Shown here piece by piece: positions 50,146 to 59,146 of a DNA stretch of 64,000 nt. A program made the translations under genes and the position numbers. Numbering within the stretch: the first letter of the stretch is position 1; each line of letters opens with the position of its first letter. A model generated the notes under the pieces. That model was not told the origin of the DNA and did not search any database. It worked only from the letters and a program-made list of their open reading frames with translations. The DNA lies in contig JANNSU010000072.1 of the NCBI GenBank assembly GCA_031394355.1, positions 1-64,000 on the forward strand, read 5' to 3'. Origin of the DNA: JAEUMY01 sp031394355 (GTDB lineage Bacteria; Pseudomonadota; Gammaproteobacteria; Burkholderiales; Usitatibacteraceae).

Positions 50146-53100
50146 TCACCCCAACGGACTATCTGCCCGCTTCCGCAAATCCAGCGTGAACGGAAACGCC
50201 GGATTGCGCGCTTCGGGCTGCACTTTCATCGGCCCCGGCGTGTGGCCCATCTTTTGAAAGCGCGCCACGCGTCGCGCCTCAGCCTCGAACGCATTCACCG
50301 GGAAGGTCCCGTAGTTGCGGCCGCCGGGATGGGAGACGTGGTACGTGCAGCCCCCAATTGAGCGGCCTGTCCAAGTGTCAACGAGGTCGAACGAGAGCGG
50401 CGAGTGAACGCCGATAGTGGGATGCAGCGCAGACGGAGGAAGCCACGCGCGGTAGCGTACGCCGGCGACGAATTCGCCAGGCACACCGGTCGGCGCCAGC
50501 GGGACGATGCGGCCGTTGCACGCGACCGCATGGCGCAGGCCGATCATGCCGGTCACCTTCACCTGCATGCGCTCGACCGATGAATCGACATAGCGTGCGG
50601 TGCTGGTGCCGGCCATTTCCTCGCCCAGTACATGCCACGGCTCGATCGCCTGCCGCAGCTCCAGCTCGATGCCCTGATAAGCCACAGTCCCGTAGCGTGG
50701 GAAGCGGAATTCGATGAACGGGGCGAACCACTCGTAACGGAAGTCGTAGCCGGCGTGTTGCAGATCCTCTACCACGGCCTTCATGTCGGCCGCCACGAAG
50801 TAGGGCAGCATGAAGCGGTCGTGCAGCTCGGTGCCCCAGTTCACCAGCCGGGCGCGATACGGCTGCTTCCAGAACCGGATGATGAGTGCGCGCAGCAAGA
50901 GCATTTGCGCGAGGCTCATGCGCGAATGCGGTGGCATTTCGAAGGCGCGAAACTCCAGCAGACCGAGGCGGCCGGTCGGGCCATCGGGCGAGTACAGCTT
51001 GTCGATGGAGAACTCGGCGCGGTGGGTGTTGCCGGTGAGGTCGATGAGGAAGTTGCGCAGCAGTCGATCCACCAGCCAAGGGCGGTCGTTCTCCTTGCCC
51101 TGCTTTGCCAGCGCGCCGAATTCTGCCTCGAGTTGTTCAAAGGCGATCTCCAGCTCATACAGATTGTCATCGCGCGCTTCGTCCACTCGCGGGCTCTGCG
51201 ATGTGGGGCCGATGAACATGCCGGAGAAGAGATACGACAGCGCCGGATGATTCTGCCAGTAGGTAATGAGCGAGCGCAGCAGATCGGGTCGGCGCAGTAG
51301 CGGGCTCTCCGCTGGCGTGGCACCCCCCACGGTGACGTGATTGCCTCCACCCGTGCCGGTGTGGCGACCATCGAGCTGGAATTTTTCCGTACCGAGGCGG
51401 GATTGGCGGGCTTCGTCGTACAGGATCTGCGTGTTGTCCGCGAGCTCACGCCAGGTCCGCGCGGGATGAATGTTCACTTCGATCACGCCGGGGTCGGGCG
51501 TAATGGCGAACTTGCGGATGCGCGGATCGTCCGGTGGTGCGTAGCCTTCGATGCGGACGGCTATCTGCATTGTGCGGGCGACTTCTTCGACCGTATGCAG
51601 TAAACGCAAGTAGTCTTCAAGCGAGGGCAGCGGCGGCAGAAACACGTACAGACAGTTGTCGCGAACCTCGAAGCACGCGGCGGTCCTCACGAGCTCCACC
51701 GCCGATTCGCCGACTTTCAGCGCCTTGCGAGTGGGCTGTGCGGGCTGCTTTCCAGTGGTTGCAGGGGCAGCCTTGGGTCGAGCAGGCAGCGTCTCGCGCG
51801 CTTCATACGGGTCGACGGGAGGGTGCAGGTCTTCATCCTTCGGCGCGACCTTGGGCAATGCTGCCAGAGGCAGGCGCAGGCCCATGGGCGATGTCCCCTC
51901 CACGAGAAATATATGGCCCGCACGCAGGGGCCAGAGATTGCTCATCCAAACGGTTGGTGCGTTGGCCTTGGCGCGCGAGGCAGCCTTCAGTGGCAGCACA
52001 TGGCCAACGGGCTCGCCGATACCGCCGGCGAGCTGTGCCGCGAGCTGCTGGCGCTCTGCACTATCGCGAATATTCGCAGTGAGTGGGTCGACGTTGATTG
52101 CCATACGTGTCTCGTCGCGGATCACGCGCCACGGATCTTCAAACGCTGGCTGCACAAAGTCGGCGTGCAGCCCAATGGCTTCCGCAACGGCCGTTGCGAA
52201 TATTCGCGATGCTGAAGCAGACAACGGTTCTTTGCCGGGGGTCCAAGCAACCAGCGACTCGTCCTGCCACACGGCCTCGCCATCCGGCCGCCACCAGCAC
52301 GACAGCGCCCAGCGCGGCAACGGCTCTCCGGGATACCACTTGCCCTGACCGAAATGGACCAGCGATCCGGGTGCGAACTTCGGACGCAGGCGGTGCAGCA
52401 AGTCAATGGACAATTCCAGTTTCTTGGGCGAGAGCGCGGCGTAATTCCACTCTGGCCCGTCCATGTCATCGACCGACACGAAAGTCGGCTCTCCGCCCAT
52501 GGTGAGCTTCACCTTTTCCTTGGTCAGTTCCCCGTCGATGCGTTCGCCCAGAGCATTGATATCTGCCCACTGTTCCTCGGTATAGGGGCGAGTGACGCGT
52601 GGGTCCTCATGGATGCGCGTGACCTTCATTTCGAAGCGCAGGGCGGTCTGGCACACATCGGTCATCCCGATCACGGGTGCGGCCGACGTCGGGACAGCAG
52701 CGCAGGCGAGCGGGATATGGCCTTCACCGGTGAGTAGGCCCGAGGTTGGGTCGAGTCCGATCCACCCGGCACCTGGCACATAGGCCTCGGCCCAGGCATG
52801 CAGGTCGGTAAAGTCCACGGTGGTCCCTGACGGGCCATCAAGTGCCTTCACATCTGCGACAAGCTGAATCAGGTACCCGGATGCAAACCGCGCGGCGATG
52901 CCGAAGTGCCGCATGGCTTGAACCAACAGCCAACCGGTGTCGCGGCAGGACCCCTGACCCGCGGACAGCGTGACCTCGGGCGCCTGCACCCCCGGCTCCA
53001 TGCGGATGAGATAGCGGACATCTCGCTGCAAGCGCTGATTCAGCGCCACCAGCATATTCACCGAGCCTTCGGTGGTATCGACAACCTCGCGCTTTGCGTC

Positions 53101-53496
53101 CTTCAACCATTGCGCCAGCAGCGGGCCAGGCTCGTCCATCTCAAGGTAGGGTGCCAGTTCCTTCTTGAGCTCTGCCGGGTAGTCGAAGGGATAGGTGTCG
53201 GCGTACTTCTCGACAAAGAAGTCGAAGGGATTGATGACCGTCATGTCTGCGACCAGATCCACCTCGATCTTCAGCTCCGTGGTCTTGTCTGGAAACACTG
53301 CTCGCGCCAGCCAGTTGCCGTAGGGATCCTGCTGCCAGTTGAGGAAGTGCTTGGCCGGTGCGATCTTGAGGGAATAGCTCTCCACAGGCGTCCGGCTGTG
53401 GGCCGCAGGACGCAGCCGGATCTCATGCGGCGACAGCGAGACCGGCCGGTCAAAGACGTAATGGGTGACGTGGTGGAGTGCGACGCGAATGGTCAT
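50146..53496 (-). CDS. transglutaminase-like / DUF2126 protein of the Anbu cluster
   Basis: This 1116-residue cytoplasmic protein has a bacterial transglutaminase N-terminal part (MTIRVALHHVTHYVFDRPV) and a papain-like core with C184 (GQGSCRDTGW), H233 (DLHAWAEAYVPG) and D249 (GLDPTSG). A long DUF2126 region follows (about 330-1110; VKLTMGGEPTFVSVDD, FQLDGRHTGTGGGNHVTVGG in part, SIGGCTYHVSHPGGRNYGTF). ATG 53496 fits the family. It is last in the ATP-grasp / alpha-E / Anbu run. Such clusters are proposed to make and process peptide-like adducts, but the product is unknown. Two palindrome copies lie inside. Confidence 0.92.
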   Translation of the reverse strand: MTIRVALHHVTHYVFDRPVSLSPHEIRLRPAAHSRTPVESYSLKIAPAKHFLNWQQDPYGNWLARAVFPDKTTELKIEVDLVADMTVINPFDFFVEKYADTYPFDYPAELKKELAPYLEMDEPGPLLAQWLKDAKREVVDTTEGSVNMLVALNQRLQRDVRYLIRMEPGVQAPEVTLSAGQGSCRDTGWLLVQAMRHFGIAARFASGYLIQLVADVKALDGPSGTTVDFTDLHAWAEAYVPGAGWIGLDPTSGLLTGEGHIPLACAAVPTSAAPVIGMTDVCQTALRFEMKVTRIHEDPRVTRPYTEEQWADINALGERIDGELTKEKVKLTMGGEPTFVSVDDMDGPEWNYAALSPKKLELSIDLLHRLRPKFAPGSLVHFGQGKWYPGEPLPRWALSCWWRPDGEAVWQDESLVAWTPGKEPLSASASRIFATAVAEAIGLHADFVQPAFEDPWRVIRDETRMAINVDPLTANIRDSAERQQLAAQLAGGIGEPVGHVLPLKAASRAKANAPTVWMSNLWPLRAGHIFLVEGTSPMGLRLPLAALPKVAPKDEDLHPPVDPYEARETLPARPKAAPATTGKQPAQPTRKALKVGESAVELVRTAACFEVRDNCLYVFLPPLPSLEDYLRLLHTVEEVARTMQIAVRIEGYAPPDDPRIRKFAITPDPGVIEVNIHPARTWRELADNTQILYDEARQSRLGTEKFQLDGRHTGTGGGNHVTVGGATPAESPLLRRPDLLRSLITYWQNHPALSYLFSGMFIGPTSQSPRVDEARDDNLYELEIAFEQLEAEFGALAKQGKENDRPWLVDRLLRNFLIDLTGNTHRAEFSIDKLYSPDGPTGRLGLLEFRAFEMPPHSRMSLAQMLLLRALIIRFWKQPYRARLVNWGTELHDRFMLPYFVAADMKAVVEDLQHAGYDFRYEWFAPFIEFRFPRYGTVAYQGIELELRQAIEPWHVLGEEMAGTSTARYVDSSVERMQVKVTGMIGLRHAVACNGRIVPLAPTGVPGEFVAGVRYRAWLPPSALHPTIGVHSPLSFDLVDTWTGRSIGGCTYHVSHPGGRNYGTFPVNAFEAEARRVARFQKMGHTPGPMKVQPEARNPAFPFTLDLRKRADSPLG

Positions 53497-53504
53497 TGTT
53501 TTCT

Positions 53505-53595
53505 CGGGATTCGGGGCTCGGGATTCGGGGTCAGTGGGCGTTGCGGGGGCAAGGGGGTGTTCACGAACCCCGAGCCCCGAATCCCCAATCCCGGG
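53505..53595. repeat. CGGGATT-type heptad inverted repeat
   Basis: The left arm (53505-53533) reads CGGGATT, CGGGGCT, CGGGATT, CGGGGTC. The right arm (53565-53595) is the inverse series of GAACCCCG, AGCCCCG, AATCCCC. It fills the gap between the Anbu and transglutaminase genes. The same family appears at 59090-59145. Confidence 0.85.
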
Positions 53596-53599
53596 TTCA

Positions 53600-54334
53600 C
53601 TATTCCAGCCAATCCGGATCCGGCAACTCGCCAAACACTCTGCGTAACCCGCCACCCCAACGCTGACGAATCATCGAAAAGTAGGGGTCGCCTTCGCGGA
53701 TGCGTTGCTGTACGCCGATTCTCAGGCTGTCCTTCGGATACCAGAGAAGATCGATCGGCATACCCACGGAGATATTGGACTTGATGGTGGAATCAAAGGA
53801 AATCAGCACGCATTTGGCTGCTTCCTTCTGTGGTGTCGATGGCGTCAGCACGCGATCCAGGATGGGCTTGCCATACTTTGATTCACCCAGCTGAAAGTAG
53901 GGCGTCTCTTCGGAAGTTTCGATGAAGTTGCCCTGCGGATAGATGTGGAAGAGTCGTTGTGGCTCGCCAGCGATCTGGCCGCCCACGATGAGATTGGCGC
54001 TGGAGTCGATGCCGCTTTGCAACAGCGCCGGACCATCCCGGGACTGCATTTCGCGGAGCGCATCGCCGACCAGTGTGGCCACATCGAACATGCTGGGTAC
54101 GTTCCAGATGGTGGGCGCGTCTGGATCGGCGTGGACGTGTCGATCAAGGATATTGATCACGCCTTGGGTAATCGCGAGATTTCCGGACGACAGCACGACA
54201 ATGAGGCGGTCTTCCACCTTTTCATACACGCGCATCTTGCAAAAGGTGGCGATGTGGTCCACACCAGCGTTGGTGCGGGAGTCGGACGCGAAGATCATGC
54301 CGCTGTCCAGACGCAGGGCGACGCAATAGGTCAA
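53600..54334 (-). CDS. Anbu proteasome-like peptidase
   Basis: This 244-residue Ntn-hydrolase starts MTYCVALRLDSGMIFASDSR. Removal of Met exposes Thr2 as the nucleophile, and SDSRTNAGVDHIATFCKM is the Anbu signature. LLIVVLSSGNLAITQGV-like and PTLALS-type blocks of the fold are visible as RLIVVLSSGNLAITQGV and KCVLISFDSTIKSNISVG. Anbu assembles into an open ring related to HslV and the 20S beta subunit, and no unfoldase is encoded nearby. It lies between alpha-E and the transglutaminase, the arrangement known for Anbu genes. Its substrate is not established. Confidence 0.93.
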   Translation of the reverse strand: MTYCVALRLDSGMIFASDSRTNAGVDHIATFCKMRVYEKVEDRLIVVLSSGNLAITQGVINILDRHVHADPDAPTIWNVPSMFDVATLVGDALREMQSRDGPALLQSGIDSSANLIVGGQIAGEPQRLFHIYPQGNFIETSEETPYFQLGESKYGKPILDRVLTPSTPQKEAAKCVLISFDSTIKSNISVGMPIDLLWYPKDSLRIGVQQRIREGDPYFSMIRQRWGGGLRRVFGELPDPDWLE

Positions 54335-54369
54335 GTTGTTCTCCGAGTGAAGTCTTTGTTGTGGGCAGA

Positions 54370-55317
54370 TCAGCGCAACGTTGGCGCAAAGAAACTTTCG
54401 TTGATTTCCTCGCCCAGTCTGGCTGTGCCATCGAGAAAGGTGGTGAGATATTCATGCAGTCCCTGGTTGAAAATATCGCTGATGCGGCCGAACTGCAACT
54501 GGGAATAGATTTCGCCCGCCTGACGCGTCGCCTCGCCGGATTGGCTGTTTCGAACGATGTTGAGTATCTGGTACACATCACGCAGGCAAAAGTGCAGCGA
54601 TCGTGGCAAGTCTTCACGAAGGATCAGCAGTTCTGCGATGCGCAGTGGGGTGATCACGTCCCGATAGACCTTGCGATAGGCCTCGAATGCGGAAACGGAG
54701 CGCAACACAGCAGACCATTGATAGTAGTCCACGGCACCGCCCACGTCCTCCACCGAAGGCAGCAACACGTGGTACTTCACATCGAGGATGCGAGCGGTGT
54801 TGTCCGCGCGTTCCACGTAGGTGCCGAGACGGTGGAAATGGAATGCTTCGTCCCGGCGGATGGTGCCGAAAGTCACGCCACGGAAAAGATGCGAGCGTTC
54901 CTTGACCCAGTCGAAGAAGTTGGAGATGCCGCGTGAGTGCATGCGGTCCTCGTCCATGTTCTTCATCTCCAGCCAGGTGGCATTGATGACTTCCCACATC
55001 TCGCTGGTGATACTGCCGCGCACGGCGCGGGCATTCTCGCGAGCCTGCAATGCGCAGTTGTAGATCGAGGCGGGGTTATCCGGATCCAGCGCCATGAAGT
55101 GCAGTACCTGGCGCGAATTCACCACATCATGCCGCCCGCTGAAAGGGAACAATGTGCCGGTGATGTTGAGCGGCGCAAACCATTCCTGATCCTGCAGGTG
55201 CGGATCCCGGGTCAAGAGGGACATGCGGTAGGCCACATCGAGAATCCGCGCGGTGTTCTCCGCGCGCTCCACGAAACGGGACATCCAGTAAAGGTTTGAA
55301 GCCGTTCTTGAAAGCAT
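54370..55317 (-). CDS. alpha-E domain protein
   Basis: This 315-residue all-helical protein starts MLSRTASNLYWMSRFVERAENTAR (first part of the signature). It repeats a second RLGTYVERADNTARILDVKYH segment near the middle, typical of the alpha-E (DUF403) fold. The start overlaps the ATP-grasp stop (TGATG at 55319-55315). Alpha-E proteins accompany circularly permuted ATP-grasp ligases, probably as a partner or substrate-binding unit. No catalytic motif is known. Confidence 0.93.
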   Translation of the reverse strand: MLSRTASNLYWMSRFVERAENTARILDVAYRMSLLTRDPHLQDQEWFAPLNITGTLFPFSGRHDVVNSRQVLHFMALDPDNPASIYNCALQARENARAVRGSITSEMWEVINATWLEMKNMDEDRMHSRGISNFFDWVKERSHLFRGVTFGTIRRDEAFHFHRLGTYVERADNTARILDVKYHVLLPSVEDVGGAVDYYQWSAVLRSVSAFEAYRKVYRDVITPLRIAELLILREDLPRSLHFCLRDVYQILNIVRNSQSGEATRQAGEIYSQLQFGRISDIFNQGLHEYLTTFLDGTARLGEEINESFFAPTLR

Positions 55318-56759
55318 CAGTCAACAATCCAGGTGTCTTTGACGCCGCCGCCTTGGCTCGAATTGACCACCAGCGAGCCTTCGCGCATCGCCACGCGGGT
55401 GAGCCCCCCGGGCACAAACTGCACGCCTTTGGGTGAGGACAGCACATAAGGTCTGAGGTCGATGTGACGCGGTCCCAGCGTGTTGGCGCCTTTCTTTCCG
55501 ACGAAAGTGGGACAGGTCGAGAGCGCCAGCGTGGGTTGGGCAATGAATCGTTCCGGCGCGTCAAGTACGCGCTGCTTGTAGCGCTCGCGCTCATCTTTCG
55601 TGCTGTGCGGCCCGACTAGCATGCCGTACCCGCCAGAGCCCTGCGCCTCCTTTACCACCAATTCATCAAGGTGATCGAGCGTGTAAGCCAGGTCGTCGGG
55701 ATTGCCCAGCAGATAGGTTTTCACGTTGTGAATGATCGGTTCTTCGCCCAGGTAAAAGCGGATCATGTCTGGCACGTAGGGATACATTGATTTGTCATCC
55801 GCCACACCGGTCCCCACGGCGTTCGCCAGCGTGACACGTCCGGCACGGTATGCCGACATGAGTCCGGGCACACCCAGCATGGAATCTTCGCGGAATGCCT
55901 GCGGGTCGAGGAAGTCGTCATCAATGCGCCGATACACCACGTCCACGCGTCGGGGCCCCTGGGTGGTGCGCATGAACAAGGTGTTGTCCTGCACGAAGAG
56001 GTCTGCCCCTTCCACCAACTCGATGCCCATTTGCTGGGCAAGGAAGGCATGCTCAAAGTAGGCGGAGTTGTAGTGGCCGGGCGTCAGCAAGACAATGGCC
56101 GGGTCGTCAACGTCGCGCGGGGCTGCCTGGCGAAGGGTCTCCAGCAGCAGGTCAGGGTAGTGGTCCACCGGACGGATGGACTGCTCTGCGAACAGTTCAG
56201 GAAAGAGACGCATCATCATCTTCCTGTTCTCCAGCATGTAGGAAACACCCGATGGCGTGCGCAAATTGTCTTCCAGCACGTAATACTCGCCATCGCCATC
56301 TTTCACAAGATCGATTCCAGCGATCTGTGCATAGATACCACCCGGAACATCGACACCGACCATCTCTGGGCGGAACTGGCTGTTTCCCTCGATCAGGGCC
56401 TTTGAAAGAATGCCGGCCTTGACGATTTCCTGGCCGTGATACACGTCGTGCAGGAAGCGGTTCAGCGCGGTGACACGCTGCTTCAGTCCAGCAGACAGGA
56501 TGTCCCAGCGCTTGGCCGGAATCACATGCGGTACGACATCAAAAGGAATAAGCCGTTCGGTGCCCGAAGACTCGCCATACACGGCGAACGTGATGCCTAC
56601 CCGGTGGAACAGCAAGTCAGCTGCTTCGCGGTTCTGGGCAATTTTCTCCGGTGGTGTCGTTTCCAGCCAGTTGGCAAAGGCAGCGTAATGCGGACGCACT
56701 TGCTTGTCAGCGGTGTACATCTCGTCATGGAACAACTTGGAATTGGGCGGAGCAGCCAT
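55317..56759 (-). CDS. circularly permuted ATP-grasp (type 2) ligase
   Basis: This 480-residue protein has DUF404/DUF407 blocks: HDVYHGQEIVKAG, LEDNLRTPSGVSYMLENRK, LLTPGHYNSAYFEHAFLAQQ, RRIDDDFLDPQAFR, VVKEAQGSGGYGMLVGP. These ligases are predicted to join an amine to a carboxylate at the cost of ATP. It is the first gene of the four-gene Anbu cluster. ATG 56759 is chosen over the longer frame. Its leader holds a GGCTCGG-TG-CCGAGCC repeat. Confidence 0.93.
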   Translation of the reverse strand: MAAPPNSKLFHDEMYTADKQVRPHYAAFANWLETTPPEKIAQNREAADLLFHRVGITFAVYGESSGTERLIPFDVVPHVIPAKRWDILSAGLKQRVTALNRFLHDVYHGQEIVKAGILSKALIEGNSQFRPEMVGVDVPGGIYAQIAGIDLVKDGDGEYYVLEDNLRTPSGVSYMLENRKMMMRLFPELFAEQSIRPVDHYPDLLLETLRQAAPRDVDDPAIVLLTPGHYNSAYFEHAFLAQQMGIELVEGADLFVQDNTLFMRTTQGPRRVDVVYRRIDDDFLDPQAFREDSMLGVPGLMSAYRAGRVTLANAVGTGVADDKSMYPYVPDMIRFYLGEEPIIHNVKTYLLGNPDDLAYTLDHLDELVVKEAQGSGGYGMLVGPHSTKDERERYKQRVLDAPERFIAQPTLALSTCPTFVGKKGANTLGPRHIDLRPYVLSSPKGVQFVPGGLTRVAMREGSLVVNSSQGGGVKDTWIVD

Positions 56760-56779
56760 TTGCGGGCTTTTTTGGTTAA

Positions 56780-56795
56780 GGCTCGGTGCCGAGCC
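56780..56795. promoter_or_regulatory. inverted repeat upstream of the Anbu cluster
   Basis: GGCTCGG (56780-56786) and CCGAGCC (56789-56795) are perfect inverse copies with a two-base centre, 20 bases upstream of the ATP-grasp start. In this 155-bp divergent gap with relA it could be an operator. As RNA on the minus strand it could be a weak hairpin followed by an A-rich stretch. Confidence 0.4.
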
Positions 56796-56913
56796 AAAGT
56801 GAGTGAACCGGGGCGTTGCAGTCCACCATGCAACAAGCATACCCGCTTTTTGTGTGGCATCCCCGCGTTGACCGTGCAGGTTCATTGTGCCTTTCAGCCG
56901 GTAGAATCTGGGT

Positions 56914-59082
56914 ATGTTCGCTACCCAAACCACTGCTGATCCCGATTCGGCCCTCGCGGCGACGGACACATTGCGCGCTCGGCTTGCCGTGCACTTTTCC
57001 GGGTCAGACAGCACCAGGACGGTGCAAGCCCTCGACTTTGCGAGCACGGCCTGCAAGGCCGCCAACCGCGTTGCGGAACTGGGTGCCGCGTGTGAAATCG
57101 CGGCCATTCTTCTGGACCTGGATCTGGATCCGGATTCAGTAGCGGCTGCCATCATCAGTCAAGCCCTACCCGCCAACGAGATCGACGACGATGCCTTGAT
57201 CGCTGCCTTCGGTCAGGATGTGGTCGATTTGCTGAAGGGCTTGCAGAGGGCGGGACGGATCGAGGCCTTCGCGGCAGGGCAAGTGAGTGTCGAGTCGTTG
57301 CGCAAGATGCTGCTGGCCATTGCCGAAGATGTACGGGTGGTCCTGATCAAGCTGGCGGAGCGGACATGGCTCATGCGGTCACTGACCAAAGCCGACGATG
57401 CCGCCCGGCGCCGAGCGGCTCTGCAAACCCTTGATCTGTTCGCGCCATTGGCGAATCGACTCGGTGTGTTCCAGGTCAAGTGGGAGTTGGAAGATCTGTC
57501 TTTCAGGTTTCTGGAACCCGATCTCTACAAGCAGATCGCGAAGCTGCTGGATGGAAAGCGGGGCGCGCGTGAACAGTACATCCAGGATGTCATTGCGACA
57601 CTGCATGCGGAGCTCGCCAAACTCAACATTCATGGCGACATCTCCGGTCGCCCGAAACACATTTGGAGCATTCATCGCAAGATGCAGAAGAAGGGTGTCG
57701 GCTTCAACGAGCTGTATGACATCCGGGCTGTCCGCGTACTGGTTGCGAATATTCGCGAGTGCTACACCGTGCTGGGGATCGTGCACGATCTTTGGCAGCC
57801 CATCGCCGGCGAATTCGATGACTACATCGCCCAGCCAAAACAGAACAATTACCGTTCGCTCCACACCGCCGTGCTGGGCCCGGATGGCAAGACTCTGGAG
57901 ATCCAGATCCGCACGCAGGACATGCACCGCGAATCGGAGCATGGTGTTGCCGCCCACTGGCGCTACAAGGAGACTGGTGCCAGCAGGAAATCCAGTGACA
58001 CGTTTGGTTCCAAAATTGCGTGGCTGCGGCAAGTGCTGGAGTGGCGCCATGAGCTGACTGCTGCGGGTGCGCTCGGCGGTGAGCTGCGCAAAGGAGTGTT
58101 CGATGACGCTGTTTATGTCTTCACGCCGCAGGGACGAGTGATCGACCTGCCCACAGGTGCCACACCAGTGGACTTTGCGTATGCCCTGCATACCGAGCTG
58201 GGCCACCGCTGCCGTGGCGCCAAAATCAATGGCGCGATGGTGACACTCAATACGCCGCTCAAGAATGCTGACCGCGTGGAAATCGTCAGCGCCAAGATCG
58301 GCGGACCCTCACGTGACTGGCTCAACCGTGATCTGGGCTTTCTTGTGACCCATCGCGGTCAAAGCAAGGTGCGGCAATGGTTCAACAAGGAGTCGCTGGA
58401 GCTGGATGTGGCGGCTGGACGTGTGATCCTGGAAAAAGAGCTTCAGCGTGCGGGCCAGACATCCGTGAAGCACGACGGTGTCGCAGGACTGTTCAAATTC
58501 GACAAGCTGGAAGAGTTTCTGGCGGCTCTGGGCCGGGGTGAGCTGACTTCGCATCAGGTTGAAGTGGCGCTGCGGCCCAAGGAGGCGCCTTCGCCGGACG
58601 CTGCACCTGCACCCGTTGCGCCCGCGCCGTCGAGCCGTTCGGGGAGTGGTGTGCTCGTGCTGGGCGTGAACAACATTGCGACAATGGTGGCGAAATGTTG
58701 CAAGCCGGTCCCTCCCGACGGCATTGTCGGATTTGTCACGAGAACCCGTGGCGTCATGGTGCATCGAGCGGATTGCCCGAACATTACCGGTCTTGCAGGA
58801 GACCAGAAGGACCGCCTCATGGCTGCGGCCTGGGGCGAGACGGGCAGCAGCTGGTTCTTTGCCGACATTGAAGTGGTGGCCAATGACCGGCAGGGCTTGC
58901 TGCGCGACATCACGGAAGCCATTGCGCGTGAACGCGTCAATGTGACCGCCATGAATACGTTGTCCAAGGGGCCAATGGCCTACATGCGCTTCACCATCCA
59001 GGTCACATCTGCCGACATCATCGACCGGGTGAAGCGTACGGTGGGTGCCGTGGCAGATGTGGAAAGTGTGGTCAGGCGATGA
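56914..59082 (+). CDS. relA: (p)ppGpp synthetase RelA (monofunctional)
   Basis: RelA makes (p)ppGpp on ribosomes with uncharged tRNA. The 722-residue protein has a degenerate N-terminal hydrolase domain: the metal-binding His-Asp pair is absent (VAAAIISQALPANEIDDD where HD is expected). The synthetase domain follows (GRPKHIWSIHRKMQKKGVGF, YDIRAVRVLVA, NNYRSLHTAVLGPDGKTLEI). Then come TGS (VFTPQGRVIDLPTGATPVDF), a zinc-finger-like CC region (MVAKCCKPVPPDGIVGF) and ACT. The palindrome at 57745-57756 reads Ala-Asn-Ile-Arg in the synthetase core. Confidence 0.95.
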   Translation: MFATQTTADPDSALAATDTLRARLAVHFSGSDSTRTVQALDFASTACKAANRVAELGAACEIAAILLDLDLDPDSVAAAIISQALPANEIDDDALIAAFGQDVVDLLKGLQRAGRIEAFAAGQVSVESLRKMLLAIAEDVRVVLIKLAERTWLMRSLTKADDAARRRAALQTLDLFAPLANRLGVFQVKWELEDLSFRFLEPDLYKQIAKLLDGKRGAREQYIQDVIATLHAELAKLNIHGDISGRPKHIWSIHRKMQKKGVGFNELYDIRAVRVLVANIRECYTVLGIVHDLWQPIAGEFDDYIAQPKQNNYRSLHTAVLGPDGKTLEIQIRTQDMHRESEHGVAAHWRYKETGASRKSSDTFGSKIAWLRQVLEWRHELTAAGALGGELRKGVFDDAVYVFTPQGRVIDLPTGATPVDFAYALHTELGHRCRGAKINGAMVTLNTPLKNADRVEIVSAKIGGPSRDWLNRDLGFLVTHRGQSKVRQWFNKESLELDVAAGRVILEKELQRAGQTSVKHDGVAGLFKFDKLEEFLAALGRGELTSHQVEVALRPKEAPSPDAAPAPVAPAPSSRSGSGVLVLGVNNIATMVAKCCKPVPPDGIVGFVTRTRGVMVHRADCPNITGLAGDQKDRLMAAAWGETGSSWFFADIEVVANDRQGLLRDITEAIARERVNVTAMNTLSKGPMAYMRFTIQVTSADIIDRVKRTVGAVADVESVVRR

Positions 59083-59089
59083 AACTTCG

Positions 59090-59145
59090 CGGGATTCGGG
59101 ATTGTTAAGGTCACTGAACCCCGAACCCCGAACCCCCAGCCCCGA
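59090..59145. repeat. CGGGATT-type heptad inverted repeat (second copy)
   Basis: The left arm (59090-59104) is CGGGATT CGGGATT G. The right arm (59116-59145) repeats GAACCCC three times and ends AGCCCCGA. It lies between convergent relA and the glyoxalase-like gene and resembles 53505-53595. Confidence 0.85.
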
Positions 59146-59146
59146 C

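Noticed and set aside
50146..56759. Anbu cluster as a classical proteasome or HslUV system
   Set aside because: No ATPase unfoldase (HslU, Mpa/ARC) or Pup gene is present, and the peptidase has the Anbu signature.
5147..57756. Iterated palindrome as an Fnr, Crp or LexA operator
   Set aside because: The sequence does not fit TTGAT-N4-ATCAA, TGTGA-N6-TCACA or LexA boxes, and two thirds of the copies are inside genes.
5147..57756. Iterated palindrome as FtsK-orienting sequence (KOPS) or Chi
   Set aside because: Those guide words are not palindromic and act with polarity; a palindrome cannot give direction.
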